Shown here piece after piece: positions 32,677 to 41,105 of a stretch of 64,000 nucleotides of DNA (the first letter of the stretch is position 1; each line of letters starts with the position of its first letter). The DNA comes from Pseudonocardia alaniniphila. GTDB taxonomy: Bacteria; Actinomycetota; Actinomycetes; Mycobacteriales; Pseudonocardiaceae. Both the position numbers and the translations under genes were made by a program. The DNA lies in NCBI RefSeq assembly GCF_022524485.1, contig NZ_JAKXMK010000029.1, positions 62,001 through 126,000 of the forward strand, written 5' to 3'. The notes beneath the pieces are model-generated. The model did not search any database. It was given only the letters and a program-made list of their open reading frames with translations, and was not told the DNA's origin.

Positions 32677-34221
32677 CTAGGTCCGGACCGCCGCGGCGCT
32701 CGTGCGGAGGCACTTAGCGGCGCCCGTCAGAAGCCTGCGCAGCACGTCGGCGGGTGCCGTGGGATCGGTGCCGCGCCACCCGACGACCTGATCGGGGCGC
32801 AGCAACAGCGCGCAGCCCTCAGGGAGGAACCCGGCCGCCAGCCGGTGTACCGGCAGGGGCAGCGGTGCGGACGCGGCGCCGTGCTCCCAGCCGGCCGGGT
32901 CGTCGTTCACGACGAGCGCCCATCCGGGACCGGCCAGGTCGAGGGTGGAGCGCGTGTGGGCCTCGTCGAGCCATTCGTGCGGTACCCGTGTGCCCACGCG
33001 GCCCGCGGGTGCGAACACGTCGACGGGTTCGATCTCGCCGCCTTCGTCGGGGCCGCCCACCAGGGCGCCGGACGGGTACTGGAACCCGCCGGCGGCCAGC
33101 ACGAACGGGTGCGCGAGGGCTTCGTCGGCCGTGGCCGCCGACCGCAGGTCTGCCGAACGCCTGCTCGACTGGTCCGCGGCGAACCAGCCGGCGGGCCGCC
33201 GCTCGGCGTCGTAGCTGTCGAGGAGATCCGGTGCCGCGGCACCGGTCAGCACGGCCGCGAGCTTCCAGCCCAGGTTGTGTGCGTCGGCGATGCCGGTGTT
33301 GGCGCCGGTCGCTGCGAACGGTGGCATGACGTGCGCGGCGTCGCCCGCCAGGTGCACCCGCCCGGCAGAGAACCGGTCGGCGACGAGCATCTCCGGCTGC
33401 CAGGCCAGCACGCTCAGAACCTCGAGATCGGGCGCGGGCACGCCGAGCGCGGTCCGGAGCAGGGCCGCCCAGTCCCGCTCGGTCCCGCCGCCTGCCATGA
33501 ACACCCAGCGGGAACGACCGTCGATGGAGGCGAGAGCGCCGGGAGCGTCCGGGTGCTCGATCTGGCAGAGATTGAACTCCCGGCCGTGCACGACTTCGGC
33601 GAGGTCCGCGCGGAAGTAGACGTTCACGGCGGGGCCGCCGATCGCCCCACGTCCGGAGCGGCCGATCCCGAGCGCGGTCCGTACCGGGCTGTGTGCGCCG
33701 TCCGCCGCGACGAGGAACGGCACATGCAGCTGCTCGTGCCGCCCGCTCGCCCGGTCGTGGAGCTCGGCGACCACACCGTCCGGCCCGGAGGTGAAGCCGG
33801 TCAGCTCCGTGCTGAACCGGACGTCGGCGCCGGCCTCGGCCGCCGCGCTACGCAGCACGGGCTCCAGGACGTCCTGGGCCACGAGGCAGGGCAGCTCGGG
33901 ACCGGGCTCCAGATACGTCCCGTCGGGAGCGGACGGTAGCCAGAGCGGCAGCTGCTCGGCCTCCGCGAGCGTTCGCCCCGCGGCCATGTGGTGGTGTTCG
34001 GCCAGGTCGCGGGCGGCCTCGTGCACGAGGCCGGCGATCCCGAGCTCGCGGAACACCTCCATCGTTCGCCTATGGAACCGGCGGGCCTTGGGCTGCGGCG
34101 ACGTGGTCGCCCGCTTCTCCACGAGCGTCACCTCGACGCCGTGGTGGCGCAGTACGAGGGCTGTCGTCAATCCGACGAGCCCGCCTCCGGCGACCAGCAC
34201 CCGTGTACTTTGTACATTCAC
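32677..34221 (-). CDS. FAD-dependent aromatic monooxygenase (PheA/TetX/UbiH-like)
   Basis: A 514-aa group A flavoprotein monooxygenase. It has the FAD GxGxxG motif at residues 10-15 (VLVAGGGLVGLTTALVLRHH), the DG motif in VAADGAHSPVRTAL, and the GD motif LAGDAAHVMPPFAATGANTG. Such enzymes hydroxylate phenols, polyketides or antibiotics using NAD(P)H and O2. The C-terminus is thioredoxin-fold-like, as in the 500-600-aa subgroup. It starts at the GTG at 34221 with one TetR operator inside codons 2-6, so the divergent TetR gene controls it. Confidence 0.92.
   Translation of the reverse strand: MNVQSTRVLVAGGGLVGLTTALVLRHHGVEVTLVEKRATTSPQPKARRFHRRTMEVFRELGIAGLVHEAARDLAEHHHMAAGRTLAEAEQLPLWLPSAPDGTYLEPGPELPCLVAQDVLEPVLRSAAAEAGADVRFSTELTGFTSGPDGVVAELHDRASGRHEQLHVPFLVAADGAHSPVRTALGIGRSGRGAIGGPAVNVYFRADLAEVVHGREFNLCQIEHPDAPGALASIDGRSRWVFMAGGGTERDWAALLRTALGVPAPDLEVLSVLAWQPEMLVADRFSAGRVHLAGDAAHVMPPFAATGANTGIADAHNLGWKLAAVLTGAAAPDLLDSYDAERRPAGWFAADQSSRRSADLRSAATADEALAHPFVLAAGGFQYPSGALVGGPDEGGEIEPVDVFAPAGRVGTRVPHEWLDEAHTRSTLDLAGPGWALVVNDDPAGWEHGAASAPLPLPVHRLAAGFLPEGCALLLRPDQVVGWRGTDPTAPADVLRRLLTGAAKCLRTSAAAVRT
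34204..34216. promoter_or_regulatory. TetR operator, proximal copy
   Basis: Palindrome TGTACTTTGTACA, inside the first codons of the monooxygenase gene. Its centre is 20 bp (two helical turns) from the second copy. Confidence 0.75.
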
Positions 34222-34222
34222 G

Positions 34223-34237
34223 GTGTACTTAGTACAC
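34223..34237. promoter_or_regulatory. TetR operator, distal copy
   Basis: Perfect palindrome GTGTACTTAGTACAC between the two divergent starts. Confidence 0.8.
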
Positions 34238-34256
34238 GACAGCTAGGATCCCGGCA

Positions 34257-34994
34257 ATGTCCTCGTCGACCGATCCGAGTCAGGTGCCGGGCGGGCTGGT
34301 CTGGTTCGACGAGCCCCCGCCGCCGCGTGCCACGGAGCAGCTCAGTCGCGAGAAGGTCGTGGCGGCCGCGATCGCCGTCGCGGACGCCGAGCTGCGAGGC
34401 GACGTCACGATGCGCGCGGTCGCGGCCCGCCTCGGCGTGCGCAGTCCGATGGCCCTCTACCGGTACGTCGGCAGCAAGGACGGGCTGGTCGACCTCATGG
34501 TCGACGAGGTGTACGGCGAGATCGACGTGCCTCCGGCCGGCGACTGGCGGGAGTGCCTGCATGGGCTGGGGTGCTCGACGTGGGACGCCGTGCGGCGGCA
34601 CCCCTGGTTCGCCCGGCTCGCCTTCAGTCGTCCGCCTCTCGGACCGCACGCCCTCGCCACGTACGACGCGGCGCTCGCCGGGCTCGCCGGGCTTCGCCTG
34701 GACGCTGCGACCCGCATGGGATTCATCGACACGGTGCTCGGCCAGGCGCTGGCGTCCGGGCTCGCGCTGCTCGAGGAACGGGCCATGCGCGAGCGCGTCG
34801 GCCTGCTCACCGACGAGCAGCTGGGCGCCGCCGCTCGTCCCTACCTGGAGCGGATCACGGCCGAGGGTCGCTACCCGCACTTCATCGCGTGGGCCAACGA
34901 CCCCGGTCGCTTCCAGCAGCCGCCGAACTCCTTCGAGCAGGTGCTGCAGTGGCTTCTCGACGGCCTTGCCCGCCTTGCCGACGATCGCGCCTGA
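34257..34994 (+). CDS. TetR-family regulator with TetR_C-type C-terminus
   Basis: A 245-aa TetR protein: LSREKVVAAAIAVADAELRG, VTMRAVAARLGVRSPMALYR and YVGSKDGLVDLMVDEVYGEI. The HTH starts about residue 30 after a Pro-rich leader, as in the tetracycline-repressor class subgroup with a WDAVRRHPWFARLAF region in the ligand domain. ATG 34257 is only 36 bp from the monooxygenase start, and the two palindromes lie between them, so it represses both genes and is induced by the monooxygenase substrate or an antibiotic (family knowledge plus inference). Confidence 0.92.
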   Translation: MSSSTDPSQVPGGLVWFDEPPPPRATEQLSREKVVAAAIAVADAELRGDVTMRAVAARLGVRSPMALYRYVGSKDGLVDLMVDEVYGEIDVPPAGDWRECLHGLGCSTWDAVRRHPWFARLAFSRPPLGPHALATYDAALAGLAGLRLDAATRMGFIDTVLGQALASGLALLEERAMRERVGLLTDEQLGAAARPYLERITAEGRYPHFIAWANDPGRFQQPPNSFEQVLQWLLDGLARLADDRA

Positions 34995-35100
34995 CGCGCG
35001 GACATCCCTTTCGTCCGCCGGTGTGCAAGCGTTGATGCCGATATGTGACCGACGCGGCAACCATGATCACACTGATGCAACGCCGGGCGAGGCGGTGCCG

Positions 35101-35343
35101 ATGGATCGATGGCGTCCACGGCAGGACGCAACGCGATGTGTGGAGGCGATGGTGCAACACCTGGTGGCGACGCGGTTGCTGCAGAACCCGCTGGGCCAGC
35201 CTGCGGCGCCCGGGACCCGTGGCGACATCGTCCGGGTGAGCGACGGGCGGGCCTCCGTGTACCTGCTCCCGCACGAGTACGAGGCCGCCGACGACCGCTC
35301 GCTGCGGTGGTTGCTGGCCCAGAAATCTGCGCGGGCCTCGTAA
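35101..35343 (+). CDS. Hypothetical 80-aa protein
   Basis: An 80-aa frame with natural composition: VEAMVQHLVATRLLQNPLGQ, RGDIVRVSDGRASVYLLPHE, then YEAADDRSLRWLLAQKSA. It resembles a small alpha/beta protein; no family recognised. The start may instead be the ATG at 35149. It lies downstream of the TetR gene on the same strand. The frame continues upstream as a shadow. Supported by codon bias and the sensible end only. Confidence 0.4.
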   Translation: MDRWRPRQDATRCVEAMVQHLVATRLLQNPLGQPAAPGTRGDIVRVSDGRASVYLLPHEYEAADDRSLRWLLAQKSARAS

Positions 35344-35489
35344 TTGACCGCCTCGTCGCGATGAGTGCCCTGATCCGACAACCGTCGGCCGAAAAGAGAC
35401 ATGAGATGCCGATGGGTGACGAGTGGGATTGGCCGGACGAATTGTGATCGCTTCTCGATAAGTGCTGTGCGTACACTGAGCATCTCCGG

Positions 35490-35511
35490 TGATCACCTTC
35501 GAATGTGATCA
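35490..35511. promoter_or_regulatory. 22-bp near-perfect palindrome upstream of the LysE gene
   Basis: Arms TGATCAC (35490-35496) and GTGATCA (35505-35511) flank CTTCGAAT, whose core TTCGAA is also palindromic; 20 of 22 positions are symmetric. It lies 58 bp before the LysE start and is a strong operator candidate. Confidence 0.65.
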
Positions 35512-35569
35512 GCCCACGATGTCGCCGAGTTGATCAGCCGGATTCGAGTCGAACAGATCCGGGGGACGC

Positions 35570-36196
35570 ATGAGCTTGTCGTTGATGGGTGGTTTCCTGC
35601 TGGCGGTCGTCGTCGGCGCGATGGTGCCCGGTGCGACGACCGCGCTGGTCGTCCGCCGCAGCGCGCTACACGGCCCCGCAGCGGCGGTCCCGGTGATCGC
35701 AGGCGTGGAGCTGGGGTTGTTCGCCTGGGCGTTCGCCACGGCGGTGGGTACGGCGGCCCTGGTGGCGGTCAGCGAGGCGGCGTTCCTGGGGCTGAAGATC
35801 GCCGGTGCCTGCGTGCTCGTGTACCTCGGGATACAGGCCTGGCGTGCCGCCCGGAAGGACGTCGTCGACGAGTTGCCGCAGGCCGGGGCGTCGCGCGGCC
35901 GCTGGCGGGACGCGGGCGCCGGCCTGCTGACGAACCTGGCCAATCCCAAGGTCGCGGTGTTCACCTTCGCGTTCTATCCCCAGTTCGTCGCGGCCGGGCC
36001 CGGGATCGTGCACCGCACACTGCTGCTGGCCCTGGTGCAGGTGGTCGTCGACGGCTCGTGGTTCCTGCTCGTCGCGATGATGGTGGGGCGGGTCCGCGGG
36101 CTGTTCTCCCGGGCGAAGGTCCGGCGCGTCCTGGAGCGCGCCACGGGCACCGTGCTCGTGGCGCTCGGGCTCGGCGTGCTCGCCGAGAACGGTTGA
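35570..36196 (+). CDS. LysE/RhtB-family amino-acid exporter
   Basis: A 208-aa membrane protein: SLMGGFLLAVVVGAMVPGAT (LysE N-terminal), FLGLKIAGACVLVYLGIQAW and TNLANPKVAVFTFAFYPQFV, the family signature, with five or six helices. Exports basic or other amino acids or metabolites. ATG 35570 follows CCGGGGGACGC. It sits next to a broken DJ-1 gene on the same strand, whose frame begins directly behind its stop. Confidence 0.93.
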   Translation: MSLSLMGGFLLAVVVGAMVPGATTALVVRRSALHGPAAAVPVIAGVELGLFAWAFATAVGTAALVAVSEAAFLGLKIAGACVLVYLGIQAWRAARKDVVDELPQAGASRGRWRDAGAGLLTNLANPKVAVFTFAFYPQFVAAGPGIVHRTLLLALVQVVVDGSWFLLVAMMVGRVRGLFSRAKVRRVLERATGTVLVALGLGVLAENG

Positions 36197-36241
36197 TTTC
36201 GGCTTCCCACGGTTTCGCTTCTCGCCACCGAGCACGGCGCT

Positions 36242-36856
36242 GTGGCGGAATGCGACCGACATCTTCTCGGTCCGGGTTGGCGCAACCCGTTCCCGGCGGA
36301 GCCCGCGGTGGTCGCCACATACCACCGCATGGCGGCTTCCCCGAACTTCCGACGGCCGATCCGGTACTCGGAGATCGACGCTTCGCAGTTCGACGCGGTG
36401 CATCTGCCGGGCGGCCACCCGCCGGGTATGAAGCAGTATCTGGACAGCCGGCTCCTGCAGGAGAAGGTGGCCACGTTCGACGCCGCCGGAAAACCGATCG
36501 GCGCCGTGTGCCACGGAGTGCTCGTCGCGGCGCGAGCACGCAACCAGAAAACGGGAAAGAGTCTGCTCGCCGGGCGTACCGTGACCACGCTGATCAAGCC
36601 GATCGAGCAGTACGCCTTCCGCAGGACGTTCTATCGAGTCGGGCGCCGCTACCGCACCTACCGGACGTACACCGAGGACGAGGTGCGTGCCGCCGTCGGT
36701 CCTGGCGGCCGGATCGAGCACGGTTCCTCGTGGCAGGAGCCGCTGGTGGTGGTCGACGGAATGATCGTGACGGCCCGGTACCCGGTCGACGTCGAAGCGT
36801 ATGCGGAGCGTTTCGCGCGGTTGGTCGAGAATGCGAGGTCGAAGCCCGTCAGCTGA
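36242..36856 (+). pseudogene. N-terminally truncated DJ-1/PfpI (type 1 glutamine amidotransferase-like) gene
   Basis: From GTG 36242 a 204-aa frame keeps the family core: FDAVHLPGGHPPGMKQYLDS and the nucleophile elbow IGAVCHGVLVAARARN with Cys, then DEVRAAVGPGG and the DGMIVTARYPVDVEAYAERF end. The usual first ~40 residues (the opening strand and the VAVPWR/ATERGAP region) are missing. In frame upstream, the sequence reads FRLPTVSLLATEHGA right behind the LysE stop (36194-36196), with no start codon, so the gene has lost its 5' end. It may still be translated from GTG 36242 but would lack the first strand of the fold. Family: DJ-1 glyoxalase/chaperone-like. Confidence 0.75.
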
Positions 36857-36893
36857 CGATCGGCGCCGAGCGGGTAGTTGCACCTGATGAGTA

Positions 36894-36907
36894 GGGACTT
36901 TCGCCTC
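36894..36907. promoter_or_regulatory. DosR (DevR)-like box, orphan
   Basis: GGGACTTTCGCCTC matches the mycobacterial DosR half-palindrome GGGACTTTCGGCCC at 12 of 14 positions. The nearest genes end here, so the site has no obvious target; a lost gene or a site for an unannotated transcript are possible. Confidence 0.55.
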
Positions 36908-37028
36908 TGCTCGTTTCCCGCCCGATCCGGCGATTCTCGACGGGTCGGAGGGAACGCAGCACCCGCCGGCCGACGGCCGGCCGCGGCAGCGTCCGTGCCG
37001 GAACGGCGCGGGATGCGTGACGCGCTGT

Positions 37029-37047
37029 GAGCCGTGACGGACGGCTC
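37029..37047. terminator. Hairpin between convergent DJ-1 and nitroreductase genes
   Basis: Perfect 7-bp arms GAGCCGT (37029-37035) and ACGGCTC (37041-37047) with 5-nt loop. Confidence 0.5.
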
Positions 37048-37147
37048 GCACGCACCTCCGGCAGGCCCGGGGGCTGTGCCTCGTGTTGGGGAGCGACGGA
37101 GCGCCGCCCCCGGGCACCTGGCCTCTCGGCCCCGATCCGGACGACCA

Positions 37148-38134
37148 TCAGGTCAGGAGGAGATCGGCGACGTCCCTGCGTCGTGTGGCCGGAACGGGCC
37201 ATCCGCGGCCGATCCGCAGCCCTGCCTGCGGCGGCCTGCTGTCGCCCACGAGCCGGCCCAGCTCCGCGCGCGCCTGCGGCACCTCGACCACATGCGACAG
37301 GAGCGACACGGCCAGACCATCGGCGGTCGCCGTGAGCAGCACACGCTGAAGGGCCTGTCCCGCCTGCACGTCCCCGGCCGGGCCGGGCAGGCTGGTCGTC
37401 AGAACGGCGATGAGTGGCTCCTGCTCGAAGTCCTTGCCCGGCGCACGCACCTGGCCCGAACCCGCCGTGAAGTCGCGCAGCACCCATCGGTCCTGCGGTT
37501 CGGGGAGTGGGCCGCCTGCCGGTAGGGGCACCCCGTCCGACCGGTCCGGAGCGACGCCCGTCCATCGTGCGGTCTCGGCCTGGACGAGGGGGTCGGCCAG
37601 TTGGATGCGGTGTGCCTCGGCCGCGATCCGCTGCATCTGCGCCCGTTGTCCGCGGTGCTCGATGATGTGCAGGCGCCCGCCCTCCTCGGCGGCGGCGCGG
37701 CACAGTTCCCGCTGCTCGGCCGCGGAGACCCGCACGTCGCTGTACGGATGGCGGTTGCTGCGCCGTTGCGGGATCGCACGGAGCAGACGGAGCTGTTCCG
37801 GCGAGGGTGGAGCCGCAGCGCCACGGTGTACGAGGGCGACGAGGCCTGGCCGATCGTGGTCGGGGAGGACGGTGACCCGCGGGCGGAAGCCGAAGCCGTG
37901 CACGGCGATGCGGAGGTTGAACAACGCGGCGCCACACGCGAGCCGCAGTTCGCGGTCGTGCGGGTCGGTCGCGGGGAGCCGGCGGTCCGGATCGGCGTGC
38001 AGCTCGATGACATCGTCCGTCACACGGAAGAGCCACGGCTGGGAGTTGTGCAGCGAGGGCGCTCGCCCCGCCGCCCGCAGCACGTCGGCGACCTGAGCCG
38101 GGGAGAGGCCGAGTGCGCCGGGAACCGTGGTCAT
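37148..38134 (-). CDS. Nitroreductase-family protein (Acg/Rv2032-like)
   Basis: A 328-aa protein of the nitroreductase fold: LRAAGRAPSLHNSQPWLFRV near the N-terminus (the FMN-loop SxxNxQPW), RRSNRHPYSDVRVSAAEQRE in the middle and GLAVSLLSHVVEVPQARAEL near the end. This arrangement matches the mycobacterial DosR-regulated Acg protein, which sequesters FMN rather than reducing drugs. ATG 38134 is six bases after the PPOX stop; the two are co-transcribed. A long opposite-strand frame is a shadow. Confidence 0.88.
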   Translation of the reverse strand: MTTVPGALGLSPAQVADVLRAAGRAPSLHNSQPWLFRVTDDVIELHADPDRRLPATDPHDRELRLACGAALFNLRIAVHGFGFRPRVTVLPDHDRPGLVALVHRGAAAPPSPEQLRLLRAIPQRRSNRHPYSDVRVSAAEQRELCRAAAEEGGRLHIIEHRGQRAQMQRIAAEAHRIQLADPLVQAETARWTGVAPDRSDGVPLPAGGPLPEPQDRWVLRDFTAGSGQVRAPGKDFEQEPLIAVLTTSLPGPAGDVQAGQALQRVLLTATADGLAVSLLSHVVEVPQARAELGRLVGDSRPPQAGLRIGRGWPVPATRRRDVADLLLT

Positions 38135-38140
38135 CGGACG

Positions 38141-38584
38141 TCAGCCCGCGGCGGCGCGTCGTGGGCAGAGGCGGTGTCCCGTGAGGCGCTGCAGGGGGAC
38201 GGCGACGACGTGTGCGGCGGGGCCGGACGCCCACCCCTCGGGCACACCGCCGGTGATCACGGCGAGCCGTGCGGAGTCGACCACCTCGTATGCCTGTCCG
38301 ACTCCCAGCACGCTCCACCCGGTCCGCGTCGCCGGGTCGAGGTTGTCGACCTGGAAACCGACGACTGCCGGGCGGGCCGCCGTGAAGTAGCGCCCGCCTC
38401 CGGTGCGGAAGAGGACTTCCTCACCCTCGAGGAGGTAGTGCACGGGCAGCGCGGCAGGCATCGCGGCCTCGGTGAAGACGATCCGGCCGACGTCGACCTG
38501 GGCCAGCAGCCTCAGGCATTCGCTGCGGTCGAGTTCCACGAGCTCCGCGACGGCGGCCGCGCCACGCGGGTCCGATCCGGTCAC
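38141..38584 (-). CDS. Pyridoxamine-5'-phosphate oxidase-family (flavin-binding) protein
   Basis: A 147-aa split-barrel protein: LLAQVDVGRIVFTEAAMPAA, HYLLEGEEVLFRTGGGRYFT and VVGFQVDNLDPATRTGWSVL, the standard small PPOX/F420-binding segment. Members bind FMN, F420 or haem. GTG 38584 is inferred from the frame; its ribosome site is weak. It lies in the dormancy-type operon between kinase and nitroreductase genes. Similar proteins are DosR-regulon members in mycobacteria. Confidence 0.85.
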   Translation of the reverse strand: MTGSDPRGAAAVAELVELDRSECLRLLAQVDVGRIVFTEAAMPAALPVHYLLEGEEVLFRTGGGRYFTAARPAVVGFQVDNLDPATRTGWSVLGVGQAYEVVDSARLAVITGGVPEGWASGPAAHVVAVPLQRLTGHRLCPRRAAAG

Positions 38585-38683
38585 GCCGTCGAGCTTCTCG
38601 GACCGTTACCGCGCCGGGGTAGGGCCGGACGCCTCTGCCGATTCTCCAACGGACCCGATCGGGCCTGGGATCGTGTGCTCGCC

Positions 38684-40495
38684 TCAGCCGTTCGGGATCG
38701 ACCAGATGACCACGGTGCCGCTCGGCTCGCGCGCACCGGTCTCGAAGCTGCCTCCGTGCCGCTCGGCTCGTCTCTGCATGTTCGCGAGCCCGCTGCGACG
38801 GGTGGCGTGCACCATGCCGGTGCCGTCGTCGCGGACGGTGAGGACCAGCCGGTCGGGCCGGACGACGAGGTCGACCTCCGCGGTGCGGGCGCGCGCGTGG
38901 CGGGCCACGTTGGTGAGCGCTTCGCGCACCACCGCGACGAGGTCCTCGGTGACGTCGGTGGGCAGGGCGTCGACCGTGCCGGTGAAGCGGACGGCCGGGT
39001 CGAAGCCCAGCGCCGGAGCGGCCTCGGCGGCCACGGCGAGTATCCGGGCCCGCAGACCGGCAGGGTCCGTCCTCGGAATGTCGTGGAGCTGGAAGATCGT
39101 GGTGCGGATCTGCCCGATGGTGGCGTCGAGGTCGGCCACGGTGCAGAGCACGCGGTCGGTCATCGGCCCCGGCCCGAGCCCCATGGCCACGCTCTGCAGG
39201 GACAGGCCCGCGGCGAAGAGCCGCTGGATGACGTGGTCGTGCAGGTCGGCGGCGATGCGGTCGCGCTCGTCGAGCATGGCAGCGCGTTGCTGCTCGGCCC
39301 GGGCCTCGGCGAGCTCGATGGCGACGGCTCCCTGGTTGGCGAAGCTGCCGGCCATGTCCAGGTCGTCGGCGGTGAACGCGGTGCGTCCCCGAACCCGGGC
39401 GGCGCTGAGCACGCCCTGGACCCGCCGCGAACCGACCAGTGGCAGGACCATGATCGGGCCGACGTCCAGAACGGCCGGTGCGACCGACCCGAGGCGGGTG
39501 TCGCCGTCGGCTCGGGAGAGACGCAGCGGTTCTCCGGTGAGGAGCACCTGCCCTTCGAGGGATCCGTCTACCGGGAGGGACCGGCCGGCAAGCTGCTCCG
39601 CCCCGATTCCGACGGCGACGTCGACACTCAGCTCGCCGACCGCATCTCTGTCACCCGGAGGGAGGGCGACGGTCACCAGGTCCGCGTCGGCGATCTCCCT
39701 GCTCCGCTCGGCGATCATCTGGAGCGGGTGGACGGGCTCGCTGTTCGTACTCGCGTCGGGGGAGGCCAGGAGCTTGCGGGTGATCGCGGCGGAGGCCTGC
39801 AGCCACTCACCGCGGGTGCGGGCGGAGGCGTAGAGCCGGGCGTTGTCGACGGCGACCGCGGCCGTGGCGGCGATCGCCGTGGTGAGCTCCTCGTCCTCGG
39901 CGCTGAACGCACCCCGGGTGCTCTCGGCGAGGTAGAGGTTGCCGAAGATCTCGTCGCGGATCCGGATGGGCACGCCGATGAAGCTGCTCATGGGCGGGTG
40001 TCCGGGTGGGAAGCCACACGAGCGGGGATCCTCGGCGATACGGACCAGCCGGATGGGACGAGGGTCCTGGATGAGCGCACCCAGGAGCCCCTTGCCCTCG
40101 GGGAGGTTGCCGATCCGTTCGACGGCGTCCGGCGGCATCCCGATGTGGATGAACTCGGACAGGCCGCCCGCCGGGGAGATCACGCCGAGCGCGGCGTACC
40201 GGGCGCCGACGAGCTCCCGCGCCGCCTCGACGATCCGCCGCAACACGACTGGGAGCGTCAGATCGGTGATGATGAGCTGGTTGGCCTGGAGCAGCCCGCG
40301 CAGCCGCCCCTGCGTGGCCATCACCTCCTGGGCGCGATCGACGAGCTGACCCAGCAGCTGGTCCAGCTCCAGCCTCGGCAGGTCCGGGAAGGTCAACCGG
40401 GCCCGAGCGCTTTCCGCGCTGCCCGGCCCGTCGGCCCGCGGCGCGTCAGCCGGCCGGTGGGCCTCAGGAACCGATGCACCGTGGTCGGTCGACAC
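38684..40495 (-). CDS. DosS/DevS-like two-GAF sensor histidine kinase
   Basis: A 603-aa cytoplasmic kinase. Two GAF domains (about 75-220 and 250-390) precede a HisKA_3 dimerisation domain with phospho-acceptor DLHDHVIQRLFAAGLSLQ and an HATPase whose N and G boxes are in REALTNVARHA and DDGTGM. In the first GAF, GFPPGHPPM (His166) matches the position of the haem-binding His149 of mycobacterial DosS (GFPPYHPPM), so oxygen/NO/redox sensing through haem is likely. GTG 40495 is preferred because CAGGAGGTGCTC precedes it; a longer frame lacks one. No response regulator is adjacent. Confidence 0.92.
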   Translation of the reverse strand: MSTDHGASVPEAHRPADAPRADGPGSAESARARLTFPDLPRLELDQLLGQLVDRAQEVMATQGRLRGLLQANQLIITDLTLPVVLRRIVEAARELVGARYAALGVISPAGGLSEFIHIGMPPDAVERIGNLPEGKGLLGALIQDPRPIRLVRIAEDPRSCGFPPGHPPMSSFIGVPIRIRDEIFGNLYLAESTRGAFSAEDEELTTAIAATAAVAVDNARLYASARTRGEWLQASAAITRKLLASPDASTNSEPVHPLQMIAERSREIADADLVTVALPPGDRDAVGELSVDVAVGIGAEQLAGRSLPVDGSLEGQVLLTGEPLRLSRADGDTRLGSVAPAVLDVGPIMVLPLVGSRRVQGVLSAARVRGRTAFTADDLDMAGSFANQGAVAIELAEARAEQQRAAMLDERDRIAADLHDHVIQRLFAAGLSLQSVAMGLGPGPMTDRVLCTVADLDATIGQIRTTIFQLHDIPRTDPAGLRARILAVAAEAAPALGFDPAVRFTGTVDALPTDVTEDLVAVVREALTNVARHARARTAEVDLVVRPDRLVLTVRDDGTGMVHATRRSGLANMQRRAERHGGSFETGAREPSGTVVIWSIPNG

Positions 40496-40631
40496 GAGCA
40501 CCTCCTGCGCTCGGTGGACGCCCACCTGGGCCGGCAGGGCGGCGTTCCGAGCCGAGGCGGGTCTGCCTGTGCCGTCCACCGTACCGGCCTGCCGGTCGCG
40601 CGCATGCCCGACGACCTGGTCAAATGCCGAA

Positions 40632-41105
40632 TCACCCCTCTTCGTCCGGGTCCTCGTCGCCGGGTCCCGAGCTGCCGGCGAGTGAGTGGACGAGGTCCGT
40701 GGCCGTCACGATTCCGACGAGGCGGCCATGGTCGGAGACCAGGACGGCGTCGCCGTGCTCGTCCTGCATGCGGCGGGCGGCATCGGAGCGGCGAGCCGTC
40801 ACGGGCAGCGGCGCGGCGGGCCGGGTCAGGTCACCGACCCGGAAGTTCGCGCGCACGAGGGGCGAGCAGGCCGACGTGGCGAAGCGCGCGAGGTCGATCT
40901 CGAAGACGACACCGCAGCAGCGGTTCCCGTCGAGCACGGGCAGGTGCCGGACGCCCGTTGCGGCCATCAGATAGAGGGCCGTCGTGCACGGGGCGTCGGC
41001 GGTGATGGCCACCACACGAGTGGTCATGAGGTGGGTGAGCAGCGGGTCCTCGTCCGCTGTCTCCGGGGTTGCCGCAAGTCGTCGGCGGTCGGTCGGCACG
41101 GTCAC
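40632..41105 (-). CDS. CBS-domain protein
   Basis: A 157-aa protein with two CBS motifs: LLTHLMTTRVVAITADAPCT and TGVRHLPVLDGNRCCGVVFE, then DAARRMQDEHGDAVLVSDHG and RLVGIVTATDLVHSL. CBS pairs bind adenosine nucleotides and sense energy state. GTG 41105 is used because it overlaps the USP stop (GTGA, 41102-41105); the frame upstream is a shadow. Co-translated with USP and followed by the sensor kinase, as in hypoxia/dormancy regulons. Confidence 0.88.
   Translation of the reverse strand: MTVPTDRRRLAATPETADEDPLLTHLMTTRVVAITADAPCTTALYLMAATGVRHLPVLDGNRCCGVVFEIDLARFATSACSPLVRANFRVGDLTRPAAPLPVTARRSDAARRMQDEHGDAVLVSDHGRLVGIVTATDLVHSLAGSSGPGDEDPDEEG

Larger units (their letters stand above)
36857..37147. 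other. 290-bp gap holding a DosR-like box and hairpins
   Basis: No gene supported. It contains an orphan DosR-type box (36894-36907) without an adjacent target in the right orientation, a GCCGGCCG/CGGCCGGC inverted repeat (36965-36981) and the hairpin 37029-37047 between convergent transcripts. Confidence 0.6.

Noticed and set aside
37601..41005. 1134-aa plus-strand open frame
   Set aside because: It runs antisense to four recognised genes, has shadow composition (Arg/Gly/Val-rich) and no domains.
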